Shown in pieces: positions 21,991-30,823 of a stretch of DNA of 64,000 nt. The stretch comes from Raffaelea ambrosiae (taxonomy: Eukaryota; Ascomycota; Sordariomycetes; Ophiostomatales; Ophiostomataceae), in assembly GCA_002778195.1 (NCBI GenBank), contig PCDI01000003.1, positions 992,001-1,056,000 on the forward strand. The letters are read 5' to 3'. The notes beneath the pieces are model-generated. The model was given only the letters and a program-made list of their open reading frames with translations. It made no database searches and was not told the DNA's origin. How positions within the stretch are numbered: position 1 is the first letter of the stretch; each line of letters opens with the position of its first letter. A program made the translations under genes and the position numbers.

Positions 21991-23430
21991 TCAAGCTGCT
22001 GCCTGGACCATATTGGACGTCGGTGCTGGCGCGGCTGTGGGCGTCCTGCTGTTGTCCGTCTCATCTTCGTCGCGTCCTCCGGTGTACTCGTGTAGTGGAT
22101 ATTCCGACGCTGACTGCAGGTCGTCGCTGTCGTAGTCACTCTCGTCGGTCTGGGCGCCATTTGTCCCGTTTGTCCCGTTTGTCCCGTTTGTCCCGTTTGT
22201 CCCGTTTGTCCCGTTTGTCCCGTTTGTCCCGTTTGTCCCGTTTGTCCCGCTTGTCCCGCTTGTTCTGTTGATTCCGTTGGTTTCGTTCGTTTCGCCCAGT
22301 GGTACGTTGGGCAGGCTTTTCTCCATCTGTTGTTGCTTTGCCTGTCTCGCCGCCTGCCGCCTCGCCTCGCCCTCTGCCCACTCTTCGGTCGCCCCCAGCA
22401 ATGTCCGCACCCGCTCAATCCGTGCCATCGCCGCCTCCAGCCGCTCCAGCCGCCGCTTCTTGTCCGTGTCCCGCTGCTCCAGCACGGCCACCCGCTTCTC
22501 CAGCCGCGACCGCGCCCGCCGCTCGTCCGCGACCATCTCGTTGGCCTGCTCAAACAGCGACACGCTCAGCTCTTCGATCTCGCGGTTGGTCTCCTGGAGG
22601 CGGCCCTCGGCGGCACGGCGGAGAGCCTGCTCGCGGGCCAGGGCACGGAAGAGGTCTTGTGTTGAGGGGCCACCGGCGGCTGTTGGTAGTGGTGTCGGCA
22701 GAGGAGGAACGGGCGGAGAGGTTGTGGCAGACGACGCCGACGCGGTCGACGCCGAGGTCGCCGCGGACGAGTAGGAGGACGTGTTGGAGTGGGAGTAGGC
22801 GGTGGCCGTGGCCGACGGCGGCGGTGTGGGCAGCACTGTGTTCGCCCCGGACGAGGCGACACTCTCGGCCTTGAGGTTGGGCGACGACTTGGCGGCGCGC
22901 GGCGACAGCAAGGCTGAGATGCGGTTGGCGGCGCCGGTCGGCAAGAAGGACGAGCGCATCGGGGAGGCCGGGAAGTTGTTGTTGTTGTTGTTGTTGTTGT
23001 TGTTGCTGTTGTTGTTGTTCGAAGCCGTCGTGGCGTCTGTTGCTGCTGCTGCGACCTGCCGGCGCAGGCGGACCAGCTCGTCCTCGTAGTCGGCGGTGCG
23101 GTCGGCGGCTGCGGCGGCCTTCTGGTTGAGCAGGCGGACCTGGGCCTCGAGATCCTCGATCTGGCGCTGCGCCCGCTGGAGGCCTTCTTGTGCGCTGTCG
23201 TCCGTCACCAGGCTGCTCACGTCGTGGCCACAATGTGGGCACAGACAGGATGCGGTGGAGGTGGTTGTTGTTGTCGTCGTCGTCCTCCTCAGCGTCGTCT
23301 CTGAAGCTGCTGCCGCCGGGTCGTCAATAACCCCGGCTTCGACAGGAGAGCCCGGCTCGGCCATGGCTGCTGGGTTGCTGCCGTCTGGGTCAGCCATCCA
23401 GCCGCCAGGGGCGGGTTTAGACAAAGACAT
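21991..23430 (-). CDS. sec2: Sec2-type Rab guanine nucleotide exchange factor
   Basis: Sec2/Rabin proteins activate the Rab GTPase Sec4 on secretory vesicles through a coiled-coil dimer, driving polarised exocytosis. The gene is a single frame of 479 residues from the ATG at 23430 (MSLSKPAPGGW). A small C-x2-C pair (LCPHCGHD) lies near residue 67. About 85-135 form a first coiled coil (RAQRQIEDLEAQVRLLNQK). About 255-340 carry the Sec2 signature: LAREQALRRAAEGRLQ, REIEELSVSLFEQANEMVAD, then EKRVAVLEQRDTDKKRR. An Asn tract is encoded by a repeat at 22977-23022. A Thr-Asn-Gly tandem tract follows the coiled coil at 22160-22268. The C-terminus is acidic. No intron is needed. Assignment as the single Sec2 orthologue, rather than a paralogue, is inference. 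Confidence 0.78.
   Translation of the reverse strand: MSLSKPAPGGWMADPDGSNPAAMAEPGSPVEAGVIDDPAAAASETTLRRTTTTTTTTSTASCLCPHCGHDVSSLVTDDSAQEGLQRAQRQIEDLEAQVRLLNQKAAAAADRTADYEDELVRLRRQVAAAATDATTASNNNNSNNNNNNNNNNFPASPMRSSFLPTGAANRISALLSPRAAKSSPNLKAESVASSGANTVLPTPPPSATATAYSHSNTSSYSSAATSASTASASSATTSPPVPPLPTPLPTAAGGPSTQDLFRALAREQALRRAAEGRLQETNREIEELSVSLFEQANEMVADERRARSRLEKRVAVLEQRDTDKKRRLERLEAAMARIERVRTLLGATEEWAEGEARRQAARQAKQQQMEKSLPNVPLGETNETNGINRTSGTSGTNGTNGTNGTNGTNGTNGTNGTNGTNGTNGAQTDESDYDSDDLQSASEYPLHEYTGGRDEDETDNSRTPTAAPAPTSNMVQAAA
22160..22268. repeat. 9-bp tandem repeat encoding Thr-Asn-Gly
   Basis: About twelve copies of a 9-bp unit (TTGTCCCGT on the plus strand), nearly perfect, with variant units at the 22242, 22251 and 22260 end. 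It lies inside the Sec2-type gene and encodes (Asn-Gly-Thr)n. Confidence 0.95.
22977..23022. repeat. Trinucleotide repeat encoding poly-Asn
   Basis: (GTT)n on the plus strand with one interruption, read as Asn codons in the Sec2-type gene. Confidence 0.9.
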
Positions 23431-24778
23431 GATCCGCCCTTTGTGTGTGGGTGCGGTGTGTGTCTGTGTGTCTGTGTCTATGTCTGTGTCTGTGTCTCTG
23501 TCTTGGGAGGGGGAAGTTGCGCGCGCCTTTTCAGACAACAACAGGTGACGATCTCTTATTAGGTGACATGTACCATGTAGAGTTAGTTGGATAGCGTGTG
23601 TGTGTGTGTGTGTGTGCACTGTGTGCACTGGTGTCCCCGGACCAGTTTTCTGTCAAGCAAAGAAAATGGGCAAGGGGGCGGCGGAGAATAAAAAGGAAAT
23701 GCAGGGCGCAAAAGAGAGAGAGTAAAAAAGCAAAGACGCGTTAAGTGGAAACGCAATATTACGGAAGGGGGGGGGAGGTATATTTTATTAAAATAAAATT
23801 TCTGGGTTGCTTCCTTTTTTTGTCGTGTTCCCCAATCTGGGGATTCTGCTGGAAACGGAAGGCACGCTCCAACGCGCCATAACGGCATCAAGTGGGGCCT
23901 CTCTCGGTGGCTGTTCCTCCCTGGCGCACCCGTCCCCTAGTAAAATTGCATAGTCAGGCCCAGTTTAAGGTTTACGCCATCAAACGGCTTCGCCTCTCCG
24001 AACCAAACCAGCAAGCCTTGCACAGGGTCTTTTGGTCCTCTTTTGTTCGCAAGGAGCAGAAAAACTCCACCGGAGAATACCTGCGGACGGCATGTCTATT
24101 ATGCAGGAGAGAGCATGACAGGACACACCCGAAAAAAGCAACATGGCGAAAACCGGTCACAAGAAAAGACGGACCACAACCAAGTAATTAGCAGACAGAA
24201 CAGTGAACAGAGATCCGGGCAGGTCAGATAGTTGATCAAAAGTACAACCCGGCAGCAGAAAAAGTGAGAGGCGAGCTGAAGACGGGGGCGAAACGCGACG
24301 GGTCGTCATGAAGCCATCGTTTGTTACGGGCAGAGAAGGCTGTCCCAGTTGGCTCTTTTGGGTTTCTTGATTGCAGGCTCGAAAACCAACGATACCGATA
24401 GTTAGACAACAGCATTGGCTTTCCGGCTTTGCGGTAACTAAAGCATGATGGCCTGGAGAGTAGGCCGCCTAATACCCCCTGCCCCCAGCCAAAGGATTTC
24501 TCGCCCCAGTATTTTGCCTCACAGCCATCCCAGCAGGCCGTGCCCGGATGGACACCAGTATGCATACGGGAAATGCAAGGGGCTTTTTCGCGCGATGTGG
24601 TTGGCCGGCCGTGTTGGTGCAGGCCAGTCCCGCGAGGCTTTGGACACACGTATTATTGTGCCTGGAGCAAATTCCTCTCCAGTTCTTTCGTTTTCTTATC
24701 CTTCTCTCTGGCGCCTGCTCTCGCAAGGTTTTACAACCCAGGGACGCATGCATTTTTGCCTGCAGTGCCTAAACAGCC
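23431..24778. other. Upstream region of the Sec2-type gene and flank of the NLR relic
   Basis: Contains GT-rich microsatellites at 23450-23505 and 23595-23615 just upstream of the Sec2-type gene. No gene can be supported between 23630 and 24778. Confidence 0.4.
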
Positions 24779-27000
24779 ATGAAGAAACTCAAGAAGAAGC
24801 TCCGACGCGGCTGGTCCGGTGCCAACAAGGCCGGCGGCCTCCATGCTCCTGATAGCGAGGCTGAAACGGCCTCGGCGGCGGCACCTATGACCGCAGCTGA
24901 GATGCCATAGTCTCGGTGGCATCGTCTGTAAACAGGCCCTGGTCTTTGCACACGATGACGAGAAGCAGTACGGGTCTGTATTGCGCTCTGCTGTGGGCGT
25001 TGTGTTTCTCGCTACGCCTCATCGGAAAAGCGAGGCGGCCAACTTGGGCAAGTCTGTTGGGACTATCGTCAACCTGTTTTCCAAGACCGCGTCTAGAAAG
25101 CTCTCCAGTGGGGTCGTCCGCACCGACCTCCTCAACTCTCTGGCCTATGACGACCAGACACTGCAGGAGCTCGACCTTTCTGCTCGCCACCAGTTGGCAG
25201 GTACGAAAGTAGTCTCCCTCTATAAGAACGAGCCTGTCTTTCCCTATCTAAGCTTGCTGCGTATAAGGGCTCTGGTCGGAGATGTATGAAGTTTGTGGCA
25301 GCTTTTTGCGTGTGGCTGACAGCATGCTTCCAGATTGTCAACCGACAATCCGCTCTCTTAGGTCTTCCAGATGAAGATGTCATGCCTCTCTACGCAAACC
25401 ATCGTGACGTATGTAGGTTCTCTGGCGAGACCGAAGACTGCAGGTCTGTGTGTCGGGCCCTTCCTCGCATAGTTCGAACGGCGAGCCAGTACCGAGCTAT
25501 ACAACAGAAGCATACAGAATAGAATGACATGGGCAAGGCTTGTGTAGCTTTGTTTGCTCCACATGCCATAGACGACTATAAGAGACAACTGCCCAAGCTG
25601 CTGAAAGGGACATGCCAGTGGATCTGGACGCAGTCCATGGTCCTATCCTGGCTAGATATGGACACAGACAACGCCTGCGGCATCAGCAGCAACCTCATCT
25701 TGCTGACTGGATCCCCAGGGTGTGGCAAAACCATCACGTCCTGCTCTGTATACCAGCGGCTGGAGGAAGACTCCAGACACTCTGATGTACTTCTCTACTT
25801 TTACGACGACAAGGCCGGACTTCAGAGTGACGCCAATGGTATTCCCACCAGCCTTGTACATCAACTCGTTCAGCGCCACAGAGACATGGTACAGCATGTG
25901 TGGGGACTTCTCAAAGTTCCAAGCCTGCTGCGTTTGTTCTCGGCACTTTAGAACATATTTTCCAACATAGACAAAGATCAGCCAGGGATCCCAAAAGGTG
26001 CCAATTTATATCGTGATTGACCCCTAGACGAGTGTGAGGCAACGAGTTGCCACGACTTCCTGGGCGCCATTCAAGAACTGAGTACGGACTATAGCGGCGT
26101 GCAGGAGAAGATAGGGGAAATACAAGCAGAAGAAACATCGAACGCATTAGTTAACACAACAGCGCCTACTACTACCACACAGCCGACAGAAGTAAGCCAG
26201 GACGACAAAGAAAGATGCAGCTCGCCGCTCATCCGGGCCGCCTGTGGAGACCACGTGGCCGTCGTGGCAGAGCTCACAAAGCGCTCCGATGTGGACGTGA
26301 ACCGGCGCAATAAGACGGGCCGCACAGCGGTACGTGGGCCGCGGGCGAGGGCATGACCAATGCCTTGGCGCGTCTCCTAACAAGGTGCGCTGGTAGTGGT
26401 GCTGGAAGACGCGGCAACAATGACGCCGACGTCAACCTTGCGGATGACAACGGGCGGACGCCACTGTCTTGGGCCCTGGGCAATGGCCAGACCAAATCTG
26501 TACGGCTGGTGATGAAACTGAACCATAAGGGGGGCCAAAAAGGAGGCCAATAGCAAACGGCACAGCAACAGCCGGTGCTGGACATCCATGCCACTGATCG
26601 TAACGGGCGCAATGCCATATCGTGGGCATGCGGAGCCGGCAAAACGGAGACGTTACGAGCATTGCTCTATCTCGGCGGCAGAGACGCGGAGCAAGATGTG
26701 GACGTCCCCGACGTGGACGGCTGGACATCCATGGCGTGGGCAGTGAGCCGCGATGTGCCGGGTGTGGTGGAGGCACTGATTACGGCCGGCCGAGGACGCC
26801 TGGATTTGGAAACGAGGATGGGGATCAGCCAGCGGACGGCGCTGTCGTGGGCGGTGGAGTACGGGCACGTTGAGGTGGTGCGGGTGCTGCTACGAGAGGG
26901 TGCCGATCCGGCGAGCGCATCAGATCGAATTCCGGATGCGTTGGCGATGGGCCGACACGATCTGGTGGAATTGCTACAGCACCATATCGGCCAGGAGTAG
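24779..27000 (+). pseudogene. Decayed NLR-like gene: alpha/beta-hydrolase, NACHT, ankyrin repeats
   Basis: Remnant of a fungal NOD-like receptor of the kind linked to non-self recognition. In order: a basic start at 24779 (MKKLKKKLRRGW); the second half of a SERAC1-like hydrolase with nucleophile elbow HSLGG at 24905-24919 and GVVFLATPH at about 24993; a clean 50-nt intron at 25284-25333; a linker with RQSALLGLPDEDVMPLYANHRD; the NACHT P-loop LTGSPGCGKT at about 25704-25733; a Walker B region; and about five ankyrin units from about 26218 to 26997 (for example DDNGRTPLSWALGNGQ and DRNGRNAISWACGAGK). It is broken by stops at 25520, 25949 and 26551, frameshifts near 24908, between 25951 and 26004, at 26021 and near 26331, and by the loss of the hydrolase N-terminal part and most of NACHT after Walker B. 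No intact product is possible. Confidence 0.88.
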
Positions 27001-27561
27001 AGGAGGGCGGAGGATAAGGAGAAAGAAAAGGGGGGGGGGGGGCATTCCGGTCGTAAAAATGGCAGTAATTAATTTATTAATTGAGCAAAGGGGGGCAAAA
27101 AGATAACCCTAGAGGCAGACTTCACCAAAAACAATTCTCTTTTCTTTTCTTCTTTTCTTCTTCTCTTCTTCCCTTTTTTTTAGAAAAAAAATATATATGG
27201 GAAAAAATGATACTTTTGCACTAAATAGTTACACTCGAGTCGTTGATTTATAAGACTGAACTCTATTCATGTGGTTGGATATACATGACATATTCGGCTA
27301 CTATATTACGAGAGTGAACTATATTCTTGTGGTTGGACGTACATCACATCTTCGGTTCCTGTAATATGGGAGTGAACTCTATTCTCGTAGTTGGATTTGT
27401 GTAAAAATATTCATTTTGTGCGAATTCATTTTGGTTTTCCTTTCCTCGTACATCTACTGTATGTTTTCTTCGCCTTTACGAGCATTCCGAAGTTTTCGAA
27501 ACTCCTCTTGACAGTCGTTGCAACCCTCTTTAAAGCATTCCATATTCATCTTTCATTGGAA
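27001..27561. other. Intergenic region with 58-bp tandem repeat
   Basis: Holds G, C/T and A homopolymer runs at 27030-27190, then the 58-bp tandem repeat. It presumably includes the promoter of the DEDDh-like gene. Confidence 0.5.
27250..27400. repeat. 58-bp degenerate tandem repeat, about 2.6 copies
   Basis: The block from TGAACTCTATTC through GTGGTTGGA recurs with the GAACT word at 27258, 27316 and 27374, exactly 58 bp apart. The second and third copies carry several substitutions. The AT-rich array ends about 160 bp before the next start codon. Confidence 0.85.
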
Positions 27562-29040
27562 ATGGATCCTGAACACTACCCCCCCTGTGTAAAAACAGAC
27601 AAGGGCCGGGAGTTTTGGCATAAAAAGTTGAGCAACCTTGACGCCGTTTGTGCCGACCCGGCTTCCTATTCTTTTGTTGCCGTCGACTGCGAGGGTCAAG
27701 AAGACCTGGGAGGTACTTCTATGGTCGGCATGGCGTACATGTCCTCGGTCCGCCCGAAGCCAGGCTCTGAGTTTGCTTCATGGCCGTGGCGCGATGTCGA
27801 CCTCAGAAGGGCAAACCGTATGTTCCATATGCAATCACTCAGCATAAAGATCGACGAAAGAAGCAGGTCCAAAACCATGGAGGGCTACATGTTTGGGAAG
27901 CGAAACTGGATGTACCTGAGAAGTTTGGAGAGAGACATCTGCTTGCGTCTTGAATCTATGCGGCGGAAGCGATGGAGAGAAGAGCAGCAAGAGCTGCGAG
28001 AGCAACACAGGCAAAGACAACAAGGACAACAAGGACGACAAGGACAACAAGGACAACAGAAACACGAAACGATGCCGCCCAAAAAACTCGTCATGCTTGT
28101 ATGGGGTGTCACGAACGACTTCCCGGCGATAGAAACGCTCTTTCCCGCCATCTTTCCAATCGTGTACAGCTGGATTGATCTCGCCGAGTTCGCGGCCAGC
28201 CTGGACAGCCGCCATGCCTGGCCGAGACGCTCGCTGCGAGACACCCTCCTCGCCCTCGGCTTTCTCCAAGGCTATTCTGTCCAGCGAGCCACTGGAACGC
28301 ATGATCCGGGGATGGATGCGGTGCGCACACTCGCGGCTCTGGCTGGCCTGTGTGCCTTTCTTTCGCATCACCAGAGCCAGAACCCGGGCACGCCAAACGC
28401 ACCGCCCCATTTCGAAATCCCGCAATACAGCAAGACCGAAAGGGAGGCCCGCAAGCAGCGCTCGCTGCGGCCGGCCATGGAAACCTTCCCTTATGCCATT
28501 CGCATCCAGCCGGAGGACGGCTCGCCCATGCCGCCGTCGCTCAACAGTTGGGGCAAGCTGGGACAGTTTGCACAGATGCACGCGCGCCAAATGCTCAGAG
28601 AAGTCGGAGACAGCCAGGAGGGCGGCGGCAGTGACAGCGGCGATGGCGACAAGATGAGCAGGCCTACGGCGGTGACCATGTGCCCCGTGATCCGACCGGC
28701 CACCGACCAAGTCAAGACGCACGGCTGGGTCTGCTTTGAAAGCGTGGACTTCATGAAGCAGTTTGTGCAGAAGCTGGAGGGCATCCAAGTGGGCAGCGTG
28801 CGCCTGCACCTCGTGCTGGATGGCCCGTCGTCGTCTGATCCAAGCCCTGATCCAGAGCCTGAGCCAAAGTCTGAGCCAGAGTCTGAGCCAGAGTCTGATG
28901 CAGGATCTGATGCAGAATCCCATCCAGAGTCTGATGCAGAGTCCCATCCACAATCTGATCCAGAACCTGATCCAGATTCTGATCCAGGACAGCCAAGGAC
29001 GGAAGAGTCGCCGCGGAGCGAAACAGACATGCAGTGGTAG
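27562..29040 (+). CDS. DEDDh exonuclease-like (Gfd2/YDR514C-type) protein
   Basis: 492 residues from the ATG at 27562 (MDPEHYPPCVK), no intron needed. The fold looks like an RNase H-like 3'-5' exonuclease: FVAVDCEG (Exo I Asp and Glu, about residues 38-45), WGVTNDFPAIETLFP (Exo II-like with Asp, about 180), a DLAEFAA segment where others have a Tyr/Phe-rich strand, and THDPGMDAVRTLAAL (Exo III His and Asp, about 250). This is the pattern of fungal Gfd2/YDR514C-like proteins, whose substrates are not established. A Gln/Arg-rich tract (about 150-172) interrupts the domain. The C-terminus (about 415-475) is a Ser-Asp-Pro-Glu repeat. The 5' limit is uncertain because the frame is open further upstream. 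It lies just after the NLR relic and the 58-bp repeat. Confidence 0.72.
   Translation: MDPEHYPPCVKTDKGREFWHKKLSNLDAVCADPASYSFVAVDCEGQEDLGGTSMVGMAYMSSVRPKPGSEFASWPWRDVDLRRANRMFHMQSLSIKIDERSRSKTMEGYMFGKRNWMYLRSLERDICLRLESMRRKRWREEQQELREQHRQRQQGQQGRQGQQGQQKHETMPPKKLVMLVWGVTNDFPAIETLFPAIFPIVYSWIDLAEFAASLDSRHAWPRRSLRDTLLALGFLQGYSVQRATGTHDPGMDAVRTLAALAGLCAFLSHHQSQNPGTPNAPPHFEIPQYSKTEREARKQRSLRPAMETFPYAIRIQPEDGSPMPPSLNSWGKLGQFAQMHARQMLREVGDSQEGGGSDSGDGDKMSRPTAVTMCPVIRPATDQVKTHGWVCFESVDFMKQFVQKLEGIQVGSVRLHLVLDGPSSSDPSPDPEPEPKSEPESEPESDAGSDAESHPESDAESHPQSDPEPDPDSDPGQPRTEESPRSETDMQW
28836..28992. repeat. Imperfect short tandem repeat encoding Ser/Asp/Pro/Glu
   Basis: Reiterated GATCCAGAG/TCTGAGCCA-like words in 12- to 18-bp steps. 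They give an acidic proline-rich tail to the DEDDh-like protein. Confidence 0.8.
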
Positions 29041-29108
29041 TCGAACGCATAAAGTCACGTGACGCAACTCACTTTTATTCCTTTTTCCGAGCTTGGCGCA
29101 CGAACGAC

Positions 29109-29153
29109 GACGTCATCTCTGCGGGCGAGCTTGCCGTATAAGAGCACGGCAAG
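29109..29153 (+). promoter_or_regulatory. Candidate core promoter: CRE-like site and TATA box in an inverted repeat
   Basis: GACGTCA (CRE/ATF-like) lies at 29109-29115. A TATAAGA box at 29137-29143 starts at the last base of the left arm and runs through the loop of a perfect 8-bp inverted repeat (CTTGCCGT at 29130-29137, ACGGCAAG at 29146-29153). The ATG of the 72-aa gene is about 150 bp downstream. Function is inferred from position. Confidence 0.4.
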
Positions 29154-29293
29154 GACCCGACAATGGTTTTGTCCCGACCACAACACCAAACCAACAAAAG
29201 CCTGAATCCAGACATCCAAACATCTCGACACAGACTCTTACACGCACTTTCCATCAAAGAATAAGCATTGCCAAGAGACAAGCATCTACCAAA

Positions 29294-29594
29294 ATGGCGT
29301 CCGAGAACAACAAGCTCAACACTCAGGTAGAGGACCCGACCAAGGTGAGCACACACACACACACACAGAGAGAGAGAGCGCTCCCTTGAATCGTCTTCCC
29401 GCTAAGTGCCTCTCCCCGTCTTCTAGCCCGATGCCCCCAAGAACGAGCACGGGCTCTTTGAAGAGACCAAGCAGAAGTTCGAAGCATACACGGCCAACCC
29501 CGGACCAGCTGTGCCTGAAGGCTTCAGCGCAGCCGAAGAGGGCACCAAGGAGGAGCGGCGCCAGCGGGCGCAGGAGCTGAACAAGAACAACTAG
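29294..29594 (+). CDS. Small hydrophilic protein, 72 residues
   Basis: Exons 29294-29344 and 29427-29594, with an 82-nt intron (donor GTGAGC, acceptor TTCTAG). The ATG sits in a good context (AAAATGG). I do not recognise the product. It has no signal peptide, cysteine or hydrophobic segment, and is rich in Glu, Lys, Asn and Ala (LFEETKQKFEAYTANPGPAV, then EEGTKEERRQRAQELNKNN). The C-terminal half looks helical and charged. The intron donor is followed by a CA microsatellite and an AG repeat. A TATA box and CRE-like site upstream suggest a regulated gene, perhaps stress-related, but this is inference. Confidence 0.7.
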
Positions 29595-30823
29595 TTAAGA
29601 ATACGGAGGAGGGAAATGGACATGAGTGACGATGGGTTGACTCTCGAAGTAGGACTTTTTTCTTAATTCATGTGCTCTAGCACGATGATGACAACCAGAA
29701 AAAAATTTGGTGATACACGCAAGATTCACCTTTTTCTAGGCAGCTGCGTTTTCAACAGTCGAGTGATCTCACTTGTGGTCTTGTCCCTTGGCGGGGGAGG
29801 CGAGCGGTGGCTGTGGCTGTGTCGCGTACCGTGCGGCGTCACTTGTCCTGGAATTCGGCTGCCTGGAAGGTCGCTGCAAGCTCTGTAGAGCTCGCGCCCC
29901 TCTCTCTGTAAGCGTCACTAAGGCAAGGTACTTACGCGGAAGATGCGTCGACCCACGACGGCTGCCTATGAAACACCACAGAAGGCGTGGCGATTGGCTG
30001 GTATGGGCCCAGTAGGGCCAGTAGGGCCAGTATGGAAGATGCATGATCTTCCCTCTCAATTGGCTTTGCTCTCGGTATGCGGTTTCCATCTGCTCTGCTT
30101 TGTGAGATACAAGCCAGTGGTCAGTGCCTAGAACAGATAGTCCAGCGGTTGCCTGAAACGGCTAGCGTCACACGCCAGCAACGGGCGGCCTGCCAGTTCT
30201 CTTTTTGGACCCTTGGGTAGGACCTCTTGGGCCCTCCACCAAGGCTGTGGTGGACAAGCAGCCCGTCAACCACTCGTGTTCTGCTCTTACCAGCCAGTCG
30301 CTCCTTCCCGTCTCCTCTCCACCTGCCTGGCCATTTTCCCTCTCTCTTTTCCTTGGCGTTTCCTCCGACAGCCGCCTGCCTCAATCAAGCCCAATCAATC
30401 GACTATTGACACGCACCACCACCACCACCACTGGTTTACCACCACACATCTTTTTTTTGGGGAGGAGGGCTGCACAATATTTTTTTTTCCCCGTCTTCGT
30501 CACTGATCCGACTTTCCCTCTCTCGATTCTCCCCATTTTGCTGCCGCCTCCGTCGATATCGGCTACTTCCATCGCCTTCGATTGGCCGCGACACCGACTG
30601 GCCCCTTGTTGGGTCGAAATCTCTCGACAGCTTGTCTCTATCGACGTCTCCTGCTCTTTCTCGGTCTGACATCGCGACATTTCTCTTCTCCTCGTCTTTC
30701 TTCTCGCCTCGCCCGACCCTCTCTTCTTCTCCTCGCTTCGCTCGATCCTCTCCTCTTCTCCTCGCTTCGCTCTACTCTTCTCCTCGCTTCGCTCGACCTG
30801 TCTGCCCAATCCTCTCCTCCACA
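29595..30823. other. Intergenic region, las17 upstream
   Basis: Carries a short GGGCCAGTA direct repeat at 30006-30033, a CACCAC run at 30414-30431, T-rich runs, and from 30500 a CT-rich leader-like stretch with a repeated word next to las17. No gene is supported. Confidence 0.45.
30727..30794. repeat. Three copies of a 17-bp CT-rich word in the las17 leader
   Basis: TTCTCCTCGCTTCGCTC occurs at 30727, 30756 and about 30778, directly upstream of the las17 ATG at 30824. Confidence 0.85.

Noticed and set aside
22300..23548. Plus-strand frames opposite the Sec2-type gene
   Set aside because: Ser/Arg and Pro/Ala-rich shadows of the coiled-coil coding sequence.
27950..28080. Short GACAACAAG repeats considered as a CRISPR-like or regulatory array
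   Set aside because: Contiguous codon-phased repeats in a coding region with no spacers; they encode the Gln/Gly tract.
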